Origin: CAYQQQ01 sp964420125
GTDB taxonomy: Bacteria; Actinomycetota; Acidimicrobiia; Acidimicrobiales; Microtrichaceae
DNA: 64,000 bases
Assembly (NCBI GenBank): GCA_964420125.1
Contig: CAYQQQ010000002.1
Span: forward strand, 1 to 64,000
Reading direction: 5' to 3'
Of this stretch, positions 24,195 to 32,362 are shown piece by piece. How positions within the stretch are numbered: position 1 is the stretch's first letter; each line of letters starts with the position of its first letter. Under the pieces are notes generated by a model. The model did no database searches and had not been told where the DNA came from. It worked only from the letters and a program-made list of their open reading frames with translations. The position numbers were made by a program, and so were the translations under genes.

Positions 24195-26571
24195 GGGACG
24201 GGCTCGACCGGCGTGCCCCGTCGCGCCCCGCAGGTCCCCAGGCAGCGGTGCGCTGCGGGTCCTCGAGCAGGTCGCGGAACTCCGCTGCGGGCAGCGCCGG
24301 CGAGAACAGGAACCCCTGGGCGGTCGTGAAGCCCATCGATGTGACGATCTCGAGCTGCTCGACGGTCTCCACCCCCTCGACCACCACCGCGTGGCCCAGC
24401 GCGTCGGCCAGACGCAGGATCACGCGAACGATCGTCTCGTCGTCGCGCGATCGACCCAGTCCCCCGACGAAGGAGCGGTCGATCTTCAACACGTCCACCG
24501 GGAACCGCTTGAGGTACACCAGCGAGGAGTACCCGGTGCCGAAGTCGTCCACCACGAAGCGCACCCCGAGGCGGTGCAGCGCCGCCAGGTTCTCCATGGC
24601 GGGATCGGTGTCGTCCATCATCACGTTCTCGGTCAGCTCCAGCAGCAGCCGGTGCCCAGGGACCCCGTGGGCGTCTAGGGCGCCCGCGACCAGGTCCACC
24701 AGGCCCGGGTGCACGAACTGGCGGGCGGACAGGTTGACCGACGCGGTGAGCTCCGGATGCTGCGGCAGCCACTCGGCGAGCTGGGCGCAGGAGGCGTCGA
24801 GCACGAAGGCGTCGATGTCGGGCATCGCGCCGCACTCCTCGGCCGCGTCGAGGAAGTCGACGGGGTAGAGCAGTCCGCGCCGAGGGTGCTCCCAGCGCAC
24901 GAGCGACTCGAAGCCGGCCACGGTCATGGTGGGCAGATCGACCAGCGGCTGGAAGTGGACGACGAACTCCGATGCGCTCGCCGCTGCAGCCAGCTCGCGC
25001 TCCAGCTCGGTGCGGCGGAGCATCTCCGCGCGCATGGCGTGGTCGTAGGTGAGCACCCGGCTGCGACCCTGCTGCTTGGCCCGGTACAGGGCGACGTCCG
25101 CGTCGACGATCAGCTCCTCGCCGGAGCAGTCCGAGTGCCCCGAGGAGATGCCGACGCTGGCGCTGAGGCGAACCTCCCGCCCGTCGATCACCATCGGCTC
25201 CGCCAACCTGGCCAGCAGCCGCCGAGCCCAGGCGGCGACGTCGCCGTCGTCCATCTGGGAGACGACCACCACGAACTCGTCGCCGGCCAACCGGGCCACC
25301 ACGTCCTCGGCGCGCACCGCGTTGTGGAGGCGCTCGCCGACCGCCACCAGCACGCGGTCGCCGAAGGCGTGCCCGTACATGTCGTTGATCAGCTTGAAGT
25401 GGTCGATGTCGATGAACAGGCAGAACGTCTGACCGAGCTCGGCGGTGCGGGCGAGGCGGTGCTCGAGCGCCTGCACCGCGCTGCGGCGGTTGAGCAGTCC
25501 GGTGAGCGCATCGTGGTGGGCCTCGTGGGTGGCGCCCTCGAGCGCCCTCTGGAGCCGCTGCACCACGCTGTCGTCGTTGACCGCCAGCGACGCGTGCTCG
25601 GCGAGCGCCTCGAGGGTCTCGCAGTCGGTGGCGCTGAAGCGCCGCCCCGGTTCCGCCGCTCCGACGCTCAGCACGCCGACGGGCACCCCGTTGCGGTGCA
25701 CGGGCACCGCCATGGCCGCGTGCAGGTGCCGGGGTAGGTCCCCGGCGCACTGGAGCGGCTCGTGCTGGTAGTGCTCCGACACCACCAGGCGGTTCTCGAC
25801 GAACGCCCGCCCGCTGAACCCCTGGTCCAGGGGAAGCTCGCAGAAGGCCTGCCCGGAGCTCTGACCGAAGCCGACCGTCGAGGCGAGGTGATCACCGGAG
25901 TCGAGGCCCTGCACCCGCAGCCCCACCACCTCGACCCCCAGCAGCTCGGAGGCTCCCTCCACGATCGCGTCGAGGATCCGGCGAAGGTCGACACGTTGGG
26001 TGATGCCCCGCTGGATCTGCTGGAGGCGGGAGCTCACCCGCTGCTTCTCGCCGAGCTGGCCCACCAGTCGGAGGTTCTCCTCCTCGCGACGTTCGCTGTC
26101 AGCGCGCGCCTCGCGCTCCGCGCCCAACGACGCCGCCGCCGTCTGAGCCAGGCACAGGGCACGGCCCATGGCGTGCAGCAGCACCTCCTCGTCGCGCTCG
26201 AAGGGCGCACCTGCGCGCATCACCACGAGGCGCGCCCCCTGCCGACCGATCTCGGCGGACACCGAGTGCATCGTGCCCAGGTTCGGCAGCTCGGCACGAC
26301 CGTGGCGCTCGTTCGCCAGCGGTGAGAGCACCGTCACGGGCACGCGGTCCACCGGGAACCCGAGGCACCGCTCGATCACGCCGTCCACCACCAGGGCCAC
26401 CACCTCGGCGTCGAACGCCTCCGCCACGCGGTCCAGGGCGACCCGGAGGAGGTGCTCGGGCTCGAGCACCTCGAACACCTCGAGGAACTCCGAGAGCTGG
26501 AGCGTCGACCAGGCGACCCTTGAGGGCTGCGACCGATCGATGCGCTCGACGGCGTCCTCCGGGCCACTCAT
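24190..26571 (-). CDS. GAF-GAF-GGDEF-EAL cyclic-di-GMP signalling protein
   Basis: 793 residues, soluble. Two GAF-like sensory regions (about 25-160 and 200-340), the second recognisable from FSGRAFVENRLVVSEHY and AAMAVPVHRNGVPVGVLSVG. The GGDEF domain has HHDALTGLLNRRSA and a variant active site LAGDEFVVV, with an RAED I-site five residues before it. The EAL domain starts ESLVRWEHP (ESL variant, Glu kept), with LLLELTENVMM, DDFGTGYSSL and VVVEGVETVEQ intact. It may make, degrade or merely bind c-di-GMP. ATGA overlap with the FIST gene couples sensor and output. Confidence 0.92.
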   Translation of the reverse strand: MSGPEDAVERIDRSQPSRVAWSTLQLSEFLEVFEVLEPEHLLRVALDRVAEAFDAEVVALVVDGVIERCLGFPVDRVPVTVLSPLANERHGRAELPNLGTMHSVSAEIGRQGARLVVMRAGAPFERDEEVLLHAMGRALCLAQTAAASLGAEREARADSERREEENLRLVGQLGEKQRVSSRLQQIQRGITQRVDLRRILDAIVEGASELLGVEVVGLRVQGLDSGDHLASTVGFGQSSGQAFCELPLDQGFSGRAFVENRLVVSEHYQHEPLQCAGDLPRHLHAAMAVPVHRNGVPVGVLSVGAAEPGRRFSATDCETLEALAEHASLAVNDDSVVQRLQRALEGATHEAHHDALTGLLNRRSAVQALEHRLARTAELGQTFCLFIDIDHFKLINDMYGHAFGDRVLVAVGERLHNAVRAEDVVARLAGDEFVVVVSQMDDGDVAAWARRLLARLAEPMVIDGREVRLSASVGISSGHSDCSGEELIVDADVALYRAKQQGRSRVLTYDHAMRAEMLRRTELERELAAAASASEFVVHFQPLVDLPTMTVAGFESLVRWEHPRRGLLYPVDFLDAAEECGAMPDIDAFVLDASCAQLAEWLPQHPELTASVNLSARQFVHPGLVDLVAGALDAHGVPGHRLLLELTENVMMDDTDPAMENLAALHRLGVRFVVDDFGTGYSSLVYLKRFPVDVLKIDRSFVGGLGRSRDDETIVRVILRLADALGHAVVVEGVETVEQLEIVTSMGFTTAQGFLFSPALPAAEFRDLLEDPQRTAAWGPAGRDGARRSSPSR

Positions 26572-27779
26572 GCCACCGCCAGCACGACGATGGCCTGGTT
26601 GTGGAACCCTGCCGGCCCCGACGTGCGGGCGAACTCCCCGTAGGTGTAGAAGCCGGCCACCGGCGCGGCGCCGGAGATGGAACCGACCCGGGAGATCTCC
26701 TCGGAGGTCCCGCCGTCGCCCAGGAGCTGCTTGCGGGCGGTGCAGTCGAACACCAGGAACCCCTTGGGGGCGCGCCCCTCGAGTGCGTCCAGCGCCTCGT
26801 TGCAGGCGTCCTCGGTGGCGGCCAGCACCGAACCGGTGTCACCGCACATGATGCGGCACGAGGCGCCCTGGGGCACCTCGGCGAAGCAGCCCAGCGCCTC
26901 GGCCTCGAAGTCAGCGGTGGCCACACCACGGATCTCGTCGCGGCCGCGCCGGGACACGCCCAGGGGGTGCGACGCCGAGAACGAGATGAACGCCTCCGGA
27001 TCCCAGCGGACCTCGTCGGGGGCGTCCAACCGGTCCAGGTACACCTGCAGCGCGGGCTGGCCGTCCAGGGTGCGCACCGCGACGCCGTCGCTGCGGGTCA
27101 CCATCATCGGCTCGCCCACGGCGCGCCAGCCGTGGCTGACCCCGATGCCCAGCGGCGCCTCCGAAGAGATGGCGGCCATCACCACGGCATCGCCGACCAC
27201 GTCCGAGCCGTGCACCAGTGCGGTCCGCTCCATCCGCAGGTCGTCGCCGGCGCACCCGCCCACGAGCGGGACCTCCGCGCCGACACGTGCGTAGGCGCCG
27301 CGCACCACCTCCTGCTGGTCGCCGGCCAGCCCGTCGGAGAGGATCAGCAGCACGGTGTGACCGCGCGCCTCCACCTCCTCCGCGCACCCGGCTGCCCGCT
27401 CTGCGGCCGCTCGCAGATCGCCGCCGCGCACCTCCTCCACCGCGGTGGCCACCGAGAACCCGTCGCCACCCAGCGCCAGCACGACCACACCCGACTCGGT
27501 GGGCCCGGACCCGGTGATCTCGCCGGCGGTCGTGCAGCCGACGGTGGCGACACCTCCGGCCACCGAGGCGACACCGCGGGCCACCGCCACCACGTCGAGG
27601 TGAGAGGAGCAGAACACCACCAACAGGCGGGCAGCGACCCCGTCGCCGAGCTCCCGCAACGCCACCGACGCAGCCTCGGCTCCGGCCAGGTCCGCTTCGA
27701 GAGCGCGCGAGGTCCCCACAGCCACCGCCCTCTCGCTGGTCTGTTCGGTGCACGCCGTCGGGATGGGGTCCACAGGCAC
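26568..27779 (-). CDS. FIST domain sensory protein
   Basis: 403 residues with FIST-N (about 30-215; VGCTTAGEITGSGPTESGVVVLAL, VPLVGGCAGDDLRM) and FIST-C (about 225-385; ALQVYLDRL, FSASHPLGVSRRGRDEIRGV, PVAGFYTYGEFAR). FIST domains are proposed to bind small ligands such as amino acids and pass the signal to partner proteins. The stop overlaps the GGDEF-EAL start (ATGA), making the pair an evident sensor-effector unit. The start appears to be GTG. Confidence 0.92.
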   Translation of the reverse strand: MPVDPIPTACTEQTSERAVAVGTSRALEADLAGAEAASVALRELGDGVAARLLVVFCSSHLDVVAVARGVASVAGGVATVGCTTAGEITGSGPTESGVVVLALGGDGFSVATAVEEVRGGDLRAAAERAAGCAEEVEARGHTVLLILSDGLAGDQQEVVRGAYARVGAEVPLVGGCAGDDLRMERTALVHGSDVVGDAVVMAAISSEAPLGIGVSHGWRAVGEPMMVTRSDGVAVRTLDGQPALQVYLDRLDAPDEVRWDPEAFISFSASHPLGVSRRGRDEIRGVATADFEAEALGCFAEVPQGASCRIMCGDTGSVLAATEDACNEALDALEGRAPKGFLVFDCTARKQLLGDGGTSEEISRVGSISGAAPVAGFYTYGEFARTSGPAGFHNQAIVVLAVA

Positions 27780-27800
27780 CTCGCTGGTGGGTCGACGCGG

Positions 27801-28943
27801 TTATCGGGTCGGCCGAGGGCTCCCTTGAACTTCCGGCGAGGGCTTCACCCATCGGCGACCGAACAGGAAGATGATCGGGAGGGTGCACAGCAGGGGCATC
27901 AGGAACGACACCGGCCGGAACAGCCACCAGCCGGCGTCCGGCGCCCGCTTGTCGTAGAACCCGAACCGGGTGCCGATCCACAGGGCGATCGCCATGCCCG
28001 TGCTGTGGAACAGGAACAGCGGCATGGCGAAGCGGTTGATCACCTCGTTGGTCCGAGCCCAACGGTGCGAGGTCTCCAGTCGCTCCAGCACCCAGGGACG
28101 CAGCAGCAGCGCGACCCCGGACTGGAACACGACGAGTGCCACGATGCACAGCGTGGGTGGGGCCATGTTGGAGAACCGCTCGCCGGGCACGCCCACCATG
28201 GAGCCCGGATAGAGGTTGGAGGCGACCAGCGCCACGAGCGAGAACAGACCACCCCATGCGAGGGTCCAGGCCAGTCGCCGACCGGCACCCACCATCTGCT
28301 CGTAGAAGAACCCGAGCTGATGGCAGAACCCCCACACCAGGAGCATGTTGAGCAACGCCCACGTCGTGCGGCCGTGGGCGAAGCGGGCGACGTCGACCAG
28401 CGCGGAGGCGCCCACGAGCCACACCAGCACCAGGGTGCCGTAGCGCTGGTGCAACCAGTGCATCAGCGGGAACGCCACGATGATGAGCAGGTACACGGCC
28501 ACGAACCACAACGGGCTCACCACCAGCCGGACCGCCCTCCAGACCCACTCGGCGTCGTAGCGGGTGGCGGCGATCACCCCCAGGACGACCCACATCCCCA
28601 GCAGCACGAGCGACGGCAGGGCGAGCTGCTTCACCCGTCCCCACACGAACGCCCACAGGCTCGTCCCCCGGCGTTGCTTGGCGCGATAGGCGGAGAGGTT
28701 GGCGTATCCCCCGACGAAGAAGAACAGGGGCATCACCTGGAACAGCCACGTCGCCACCCAGGCGCCGTCGGTGAAGCCGATCGGGTTGGTGGCATGAGGG
28801 CCGTCGGGCCTCCAGATGATGATGGTGAAGCACCAGTGCCATGCCACGACGACGAGCAGGGAGAACGCCCGCACGAAGTCCACGAACGGGTCCCGGGCAC
28901 CCACGGTGCTCGCTCGCTCGGCGACGCCCTGCTCCACGTCCAC
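27801..28943 (-). CDS. acyltransferase 3 family membrane protein
   Basis: 380 residues with about ten membrane segments. The N terminus has FVDFVRAFSLLVVVAWHWCF, containing the conserved Arg and His of acyltransferase-3 proteins, followed by MPLFFFVGGYANLSAYRAK. The family O-acylates surface sugars, lipids or peptidoglycan using cytoplasmic acyl donors. GTG 28943 has TAGCGT 6 nt upstream. It lies 21 nt before the FIST gene but has its own promoter and a hairpin ahead of it, so operon membership is uncertain. Confidence 0.85.
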   Translation of the reverse strand: MDVEQGVAERASTVGARDPFVDFVRAFSLLVVVAWHWCFTIIIWRPDGPHATNPIGFTDGAWVATWLFQVMPLFFFVGGYANLSAYRAKQRRGTSLWAFVWGRVKQLALPSLVLLGMWVVLGVIAATRYDAEWVWRAVRLVVSPLWFVAVYLLIIVAFPLMHWLHQRYGTLVLVWLVGASALVDVARFAHGRTTWALLNMLLVWGFCHQLGFFYEQMVGAGRRLAWTLAWGGLFSLVALVASNLYPGSMVGVPGERFSNMAPPTLCIVALVVFQSGVALLLRPWVLERLETSHRWARTNEVINRFAMPLFLFHSTGMAIALWIGTRFGFYDKRAPDAGWWLFRPVSFLMPLLCTLPIIFLFGRRWVKPSPEVQGSPRPTR

Positions 28944-28949
28944 GAGCTC

Positions 28950-28955
28950 ACGCTA
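28950..28955 (-). promoter_or_regulatory. -10 hexamer (acyltransferase gene)
   Basis: TAGCGT on the minus strand, 6 nt before the GTG at 28943, with no ribosome site. The spacing is slightly shorter than in other leaderless-type starts here. Confidence 0.4.
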
Positions 28956-29009
28956 GAGGAGGACCCACCCGCTGCGGCGCTTCACGATCCCGCGACCGCC
29001 GAGCCGGTC

Positions 29010-29025
29010 GATCCGCTGGCGGATC
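29010..29025 (-). terminator. short hairpin at acyl-CoA dehydrogenase stop
   Basis: GATCCGC-TG-GCGGATC, a perfect 7-bp stem overlapping the stop codon of the acyl-CoA dehydrogenase gene. A larger alternative CCGCTG...CAGCGG overlaps it. A weak terminator is possible; there is no T tract. Confidence 0.35.
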
Positions 29026-30172
29026 AGCGGGGAAGGCCCAGGATCCGCTCCCCGATGATGGTGCGCTGGATCTCCGAGGTCCCGCCGGCGATCGAGGCCG
29101 CCCGCGACCACAGGTGCTGCCGCTGCCACTCGCCCCACAGCGGGCTGTCGTCGCCCAGCACGTCCAGCGCCGCGCTCGAGAGGTGCTGGGTCATGTCCGT
29201 CCAGGCGAGCTTGACCCAGCTCGACTCGGGCCCCGGCTCACGGCCCTTGGCCAACGCGCTGAGGGTGCGCCAGTTGTGCAGGCGCAGCACGGTGAGCTCC
29301 AGGTGGGCGGTGACCAGACCGTCGACGACCTGCGGGTCCTCGAGTCGACCGCGACGAGCGGCCTCACCCCACAGCCGTTCGAGCAGCACCTCGTGCACCA
29401 CCTGCTCCTTGAACGGGAAGTTGGTGCCACGTTCGTGCGCCAGGGTGGTGTTGGCCACCGCCCAGCCCTGGTGCAGCTCTCCCACCAGGTGCTCCCGGGG
29501 GACCCAGACCTGATCGAGGAAGACCTCGTTGAACTCGCACTCACCGGTGATCTGGCGGAGCGGCCGGACCTCGATCCCGGGGGTGGTCATGTCGATCACC
29601 AGGTAGGAGATCCCCCTGTGCTTCGGAGCGTCGCTGTCCGTTCGGGCCAGGCAGATCCCCCAACGGGCGACCTCGGCGTAGCTGGTCCACACCTTCTGAC
29701 CGCTGACCAGCCAGCCCGGTGAGCCGTCGCGGTCGATGGTGGGCTCGGCCCGCGTGCGCAGCGACGCGAGGTCGGAGCCGGCGTCGGGCTCGCTGAAGAG
29801 CTGGCACCAGATCTCCGAGGCGTCGAGGATCCGCGGAAGCCAGCGCTGCTTCTGGGCATCGGTGCCGTGGGCCAACAAGGTGGGTCCCGCGAGGTTGATG
29901 CCGACGCGGTTCACCGGTTGCGGCGCCCCCGCTCTGGCGTACTCGAGGTTGAACAACGCCACCTGCACCGGCGAGGCTCCGCGGCCGCCGAGCTCCCGTG
30001 GCCAGTAGATGCCCACCCACCGGTCGGCGGCCAACGTGGCCTGCCAGCGACGACCCCAGTCGATCTCCTGGTCGAGGGAGGTGAACTCCGGCACCTCCGG
30101 GAGGTGTTCCGCCAGCCAACGGCGGGCCTCCGCAGCGAAGGCCCGCTCCTCCTCGGAGAAGCCCAGGTCCAT
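29024..30172 (-). CDS. acyl-CoA dehydrogenase
   Basis: 382 residues, flavoprotein that desaturates acyl-CoA. N-terminal helical domain MDLGFSEEERAFAAEARRWL in outline, middle domain WCQLFSEPDAGSDLASL and VSGQKVWTS, and C-terminal SIAGGTSEIQRTIIGERILGLPR. The usual IYEGT catalytic Glu is replaced (AGGT); the Glu in AHERGTN may serve as base, as in isovaleryl-CoA dehydrogenase-type enzymes (inference). Divergent from the TetR gene across a perfect palindrome. TAGGGT (30208-30213) touches that operator, and GAGGAG lies 8 nt before the ATG. Confidence 0.92.
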   Translation of the reverse strand: MDLGFSEEERAFAAEARRWLAEHLPEVPEFTSLDQEIDWGRRWQATLAADRWVGIYWPRELGGRGASPVQVALFNLEYARAGAPQPVNRVGINLAGPTLLAHGTDAQKQRWLPRILDASEIWCQLFSEPDAGSDLASLRTRAEPTIDRDGSPGWLVSGQKVWTSYAEVARWGICLARTDSDAPKHRGISYLVIDMTTPGIEVRPLRQITGECEFNEVFLDQVWVPREHLVGELHQGWAVANTTLAHERGTNFPFKEQVVHEVLLERLWGEAARRGRLEDPQVVDGLVTAHLELTVLRLHNWRTLSALAKGREPGPESSWVKLAWTDMTQHLSSAALDVLGDDSPLWGEWQRQHLWSRAASIAGGTSEIQRTIIGERILGLPR

Positions 30173-30212
30173 CAGCTGCGCTCCTCACGATCGCGTGGCA
30201 CGCCGACACCCT

Positions 30213-30232
30213 AACTGACGCATGCGTCAGTT
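30213..30232. promoter_or_regulatory. operator: perfect 20-bp palindrome (CTGAC-N6-GTCAG, site 1)
   Basis: AACTGACGCATGCGTCAGTT lies between the divergent acyl-CoA dehydrogenase and TetR genes. Its left edge overlaps the minus-strand -10 TAGGGT (30208-30213) of the dehydrogenase, a repressor position. It is the most symmetric of seven copies of the same motif in this window. Confidence 0.85.
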
Positions 30233-30267
30233 CACCCTCCAGCACCGGTGCGGCGACGTCGCAGCAC

Positions 30268-30273
30268 TAGCCT
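30268..30273 (+). promoter_or_regulatory. -10 hexamer, leaderless type (TetR gene)
   Basis: TAGCCT 8 nt before the ATG at 30282, with no ribosome site. The operator at 30213-30232 lies about 35 bp farther upstream. Confidence 0.5.
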
Positions 30274-30281
30274 CACCGCCG

Positions 30282-30902
30282 ATGGCGTCTCGCTCCAGCG
30301 GTGCACAGCCCGGCCACGCCACCCCGGTGAGAGCCAGGGGCAAGGCCACGCGCGCCCGCTTGCTGCAGGCCGGCATGCACGTGTTCTCCGCCAAGGGCTT
30401 CCACGCCACCCGGGTGGACGACATCGTCAAGCGCGCCAAGACCTCCCACGGCACGTTCTACCTGTACTTCACCGCCAAGGACGACCTGTTCGAGCAGCTG
30501 GTGGCGGAGGTCTCCGCCGAGCTGGAGGCGATCACCCGTGCTCTTCCCGACGTGCGCGACGACGAGGCCGGGCGCGCGGCGCTGGAGGAGTGGCTGACGG
30601 CGTTCCAGGAGCTCTACGGGCGATACGGCCCGCTCATCCGCTCCTGGACCGACGCCGAGGCACCGGACGGATCTGCCGGCCTGCCCGACCTCCTCGGCAC
30701 CATCGCCGCCGCGCTGGCCGAGCACATCAAGGTCCGCCGCTCGAAGCAGCTCCGCGCGGAGGTGGCCGCGCTGGCGTGCGTCGCGATGGTCGAGCGGCTC
30801 AACTACCTGCTGGCCACCGCCCAGGTGAGCTCCGATGCAGACCAGGTGACCCGCACCCTGGCCGCCTGCATGCTCGACGCCTTCTTCGGCCCGGGCCACT
30901 GA
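30282..30902 (+). CDS. TetR family transcriptional regulator
   Basis: 206 residues. The N-terminal helix-turn-helix is standard: TRARLLQAGMHVFSAKGFHATRVDDIVKRAKTSHGTFYLYFTAKDDLF in outline (about residues 21-70). The C-terminal ligand domain is helical and unassigned. ATG 30282 is chosen for its -10 and typical length; an in-frame ATG at 30222 would lie inside the palindrome. Divergent from an acyl-CoA dehydrogenase, and upstream of the ABC importer operon. It is the natural candidate for the protein that reads the CTGAC-N6-GTCAG sites, with an acyl-CoA or related inducer (inference). Confidence 0.92.
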   Translation: MASRSSGAQPGHATPVRARGKATRARLLQAGMHVFSAKGFHATRVDDIVKRAKTSHGTFYLYFTAKDDLFEQLVAEVSAELEAITRALPDVRDDEAGRAALEEWLTAFQELYGRYGPLIRSWTDAEAPDGSAGLPDLLGTIAAALAEHIKVRRSKQLRAEVAALACVAMVERLNYLLATAQVSSDADQVTRTLAACMLDAFFGPGH

Positions 30903-30954
30903 CAGACCCCGACGACGGCGTGGCGCGCACCTTTTCCGTGTCCCGTCTGCAAAC

Positions 30955-30970
30955 CTGACGCTAGTGTCAG
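30955..30970. promoter_or_regulatory. operator CTGAC-N6-GTCAG, site 2 (ABC importer operon)
   Basis: CTGACGCTAGTGTCAG, 55 bp upstream of the substrate-binding protein gene. A -10-like TAGTGT (30962-30967) lies inside it, so bound protein would block the promoter. Confidence 0.75.
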
Positions 30971-31024
30971 GCCCCACTGGGGGAGCGTCCGTCACACCGA
31001 CGGCGTGGACGACGGGGAAACCAC

Positions 31025-32353
31025 ATGGGGGACGAGATGCGGCTTCGCTGGATCGCCGTGGCAGCAGCCACCGCACTGGTGCTGGGTGCCTGCGGCAACT
31101 CCTCGAGCTCGGGCGAGGACGCGTCCGACGACGCCACGACGACCTCGGCCGCCTCGCAGGGGACCGAGAAGGTCGCGGTCGAGGCACCCGGGGTCACCGA
31201 CGACGAGATCCGGGTGGAGGGCGTGGCCTCGATCACCAACCCGCTGGGCGGCAAGTACGACACGGCGGCCGATGGCGTCAACGCCTACTTCGCGATGGTC
31301 AACTCCCAGGGTGGCGTGCACGGTCGCGACCTGGTGCTCACCGATGTGCGCGACGACAAGCTCGCCAACAACTCCGCCGAGGTCAAGGGCCTCATCGACG
31401 CCGACGAGGCCTTCGCCGCGGTCCCCATCGCCACGTTGCTCTTCACCGGCGCCGACCAGCTGGTCGAGGCCGAGGTGCCGGCCTTCGGCTGGACCATCAA
31501 CCCCGAGTGGCAGGGCACGCCGGAGGACCAGCGCCTCAACCTGTTCGGCCAGGCGGGCTCCTACCTGTGCCTCGGTTGCGAGCAACCAGGACCCGTGTAC
31601 CTCATCAAGGAGGCCGGCCGGCACAAGGCGGGGCTGCTCGCCTACAACGTGCCGCAGTCGGCGAAGTGCCTCGAGGGGTGGGACAGCTCCATCGAGCGGT
31701 GGGGCGACGCGGCGGACGCCGAGGTGGCGTTCCGTGACGCGTCGTTGAGCTACGGCACCACGGACCTCTCGGTGCAGGTGTCCAAGATGAAGGACGCGGG
31801 GGTGGACATCGTGCTCACCTGCATGGACAACAACGGCGTGGTCACCCTCGCCAAGGAGATGAAGAAGCAGGGGCTCGACGCCATCCAGGTCCTGCCCAAC
31901 GCCTACGACCAGGAGTTCCTCGACGAGTTCGGCGACCTCTTCGAGGGCTCGTACGTGACCATGGCGTTCGCCCCGTTGGAGACCCCCGAGGACCTCAAGC
32001 CCGAGGGTCTCCAGAACTACGAGGAGTGGATCGAGGAGACGGGCGGTCAGCGCACCGAGAACAGCATCGTGGGTTGGCTCAACGCCGACCTGCTGGTGCG
32101 AGGGCTCCGGGAGGCCGGTCCGGACTTCGATCGCCAGAAGGTGATCGACGCCGTCAACTCGATGGACGACTACACCGCCGACGGGTTCCTCGCCGGTGTC
32201 GACTGGTCCGTGAGCGGCCACTACCAGCGCAGCGAACAGAACTGCAACGTGTACATGGCGATCGAGGACGGCCAGTTCGTGCCCCTCACCGACGACGCCA
32301 TCTTCACCTGCTTCGACATCGCCGACGACTCGCTCGAGCCGACCTTCAAGTAG
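31025..32353 (+). CDS. ABC transporter substrate-binding lipoprotein, branched-chain amino acid type
   Basis: 442 residues. Lipoprotein signal LRWIAVAAATALVLGACG with lipobox Cys, then a Ser/Thr-rich linker and a type I periplasmic-binding fold (VEGVASITNPLGGKYDTAADGVNAYFAMVN, DIVLTCMDNNGVVTLAKEMKKQG). It captures a small organic acid outside the cell for the LivHM-LivG-LivF complex. Actinobacterial members in lipid loci may import acids other than amino acids; the TetR-linked operator supports that (inference). ATG 31025, alternative ATG 31037 with a better-placed GGGGGA site. Confidence 0.88.
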   Translation: MGDEMRLRWIAVAAATALVLGACGNSSSSGEDASDDATTTSAASQGTEKVAVEAPGVTDDEIRVEGVASITNPLGGKYDTAADGVNAYFAMVNSQGGVHGRDLVLTDVRDDKLANNSAEVKGLIDADEAFAAVPIATLLFTGADQLVEAEVPAFGWTINPEWQGTPEDQRLNLFGQAGSYLCLGCEQPGPVYLIKEAGRHKAGLLAYNVPQSAKCLEGWDSSIERWGDAADAEVAFRDASLSYGTTDLSVQVSKMKDAGVDIVLTCMDNNGVVTLAKEMKKQGLDAIQVLPNAYDQEFLDEFGDLFEGSYVTMAFAPLETPEDLKPEGLQNYEEWIEETGGQRTENSIVGWLNADLLVRGLREAGPDFDRQKVIDAVNSMDDYTADGFLAGVDWSVSGHYQRSEQNCNVYMAIEDGQFVPLTDDAIFTCFDIADDSLEPTFK

Positions 32354-32362
32354 GCGACGACG

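Noticed and set aside
26322..29513. Plus-strand open frame of 1063 codons
   Set aside because: Antisense to the FIST, acyltransferase and acyl-CoA dehydrogenase genes; composition is Arg/Pro/His-rich with no family motif.
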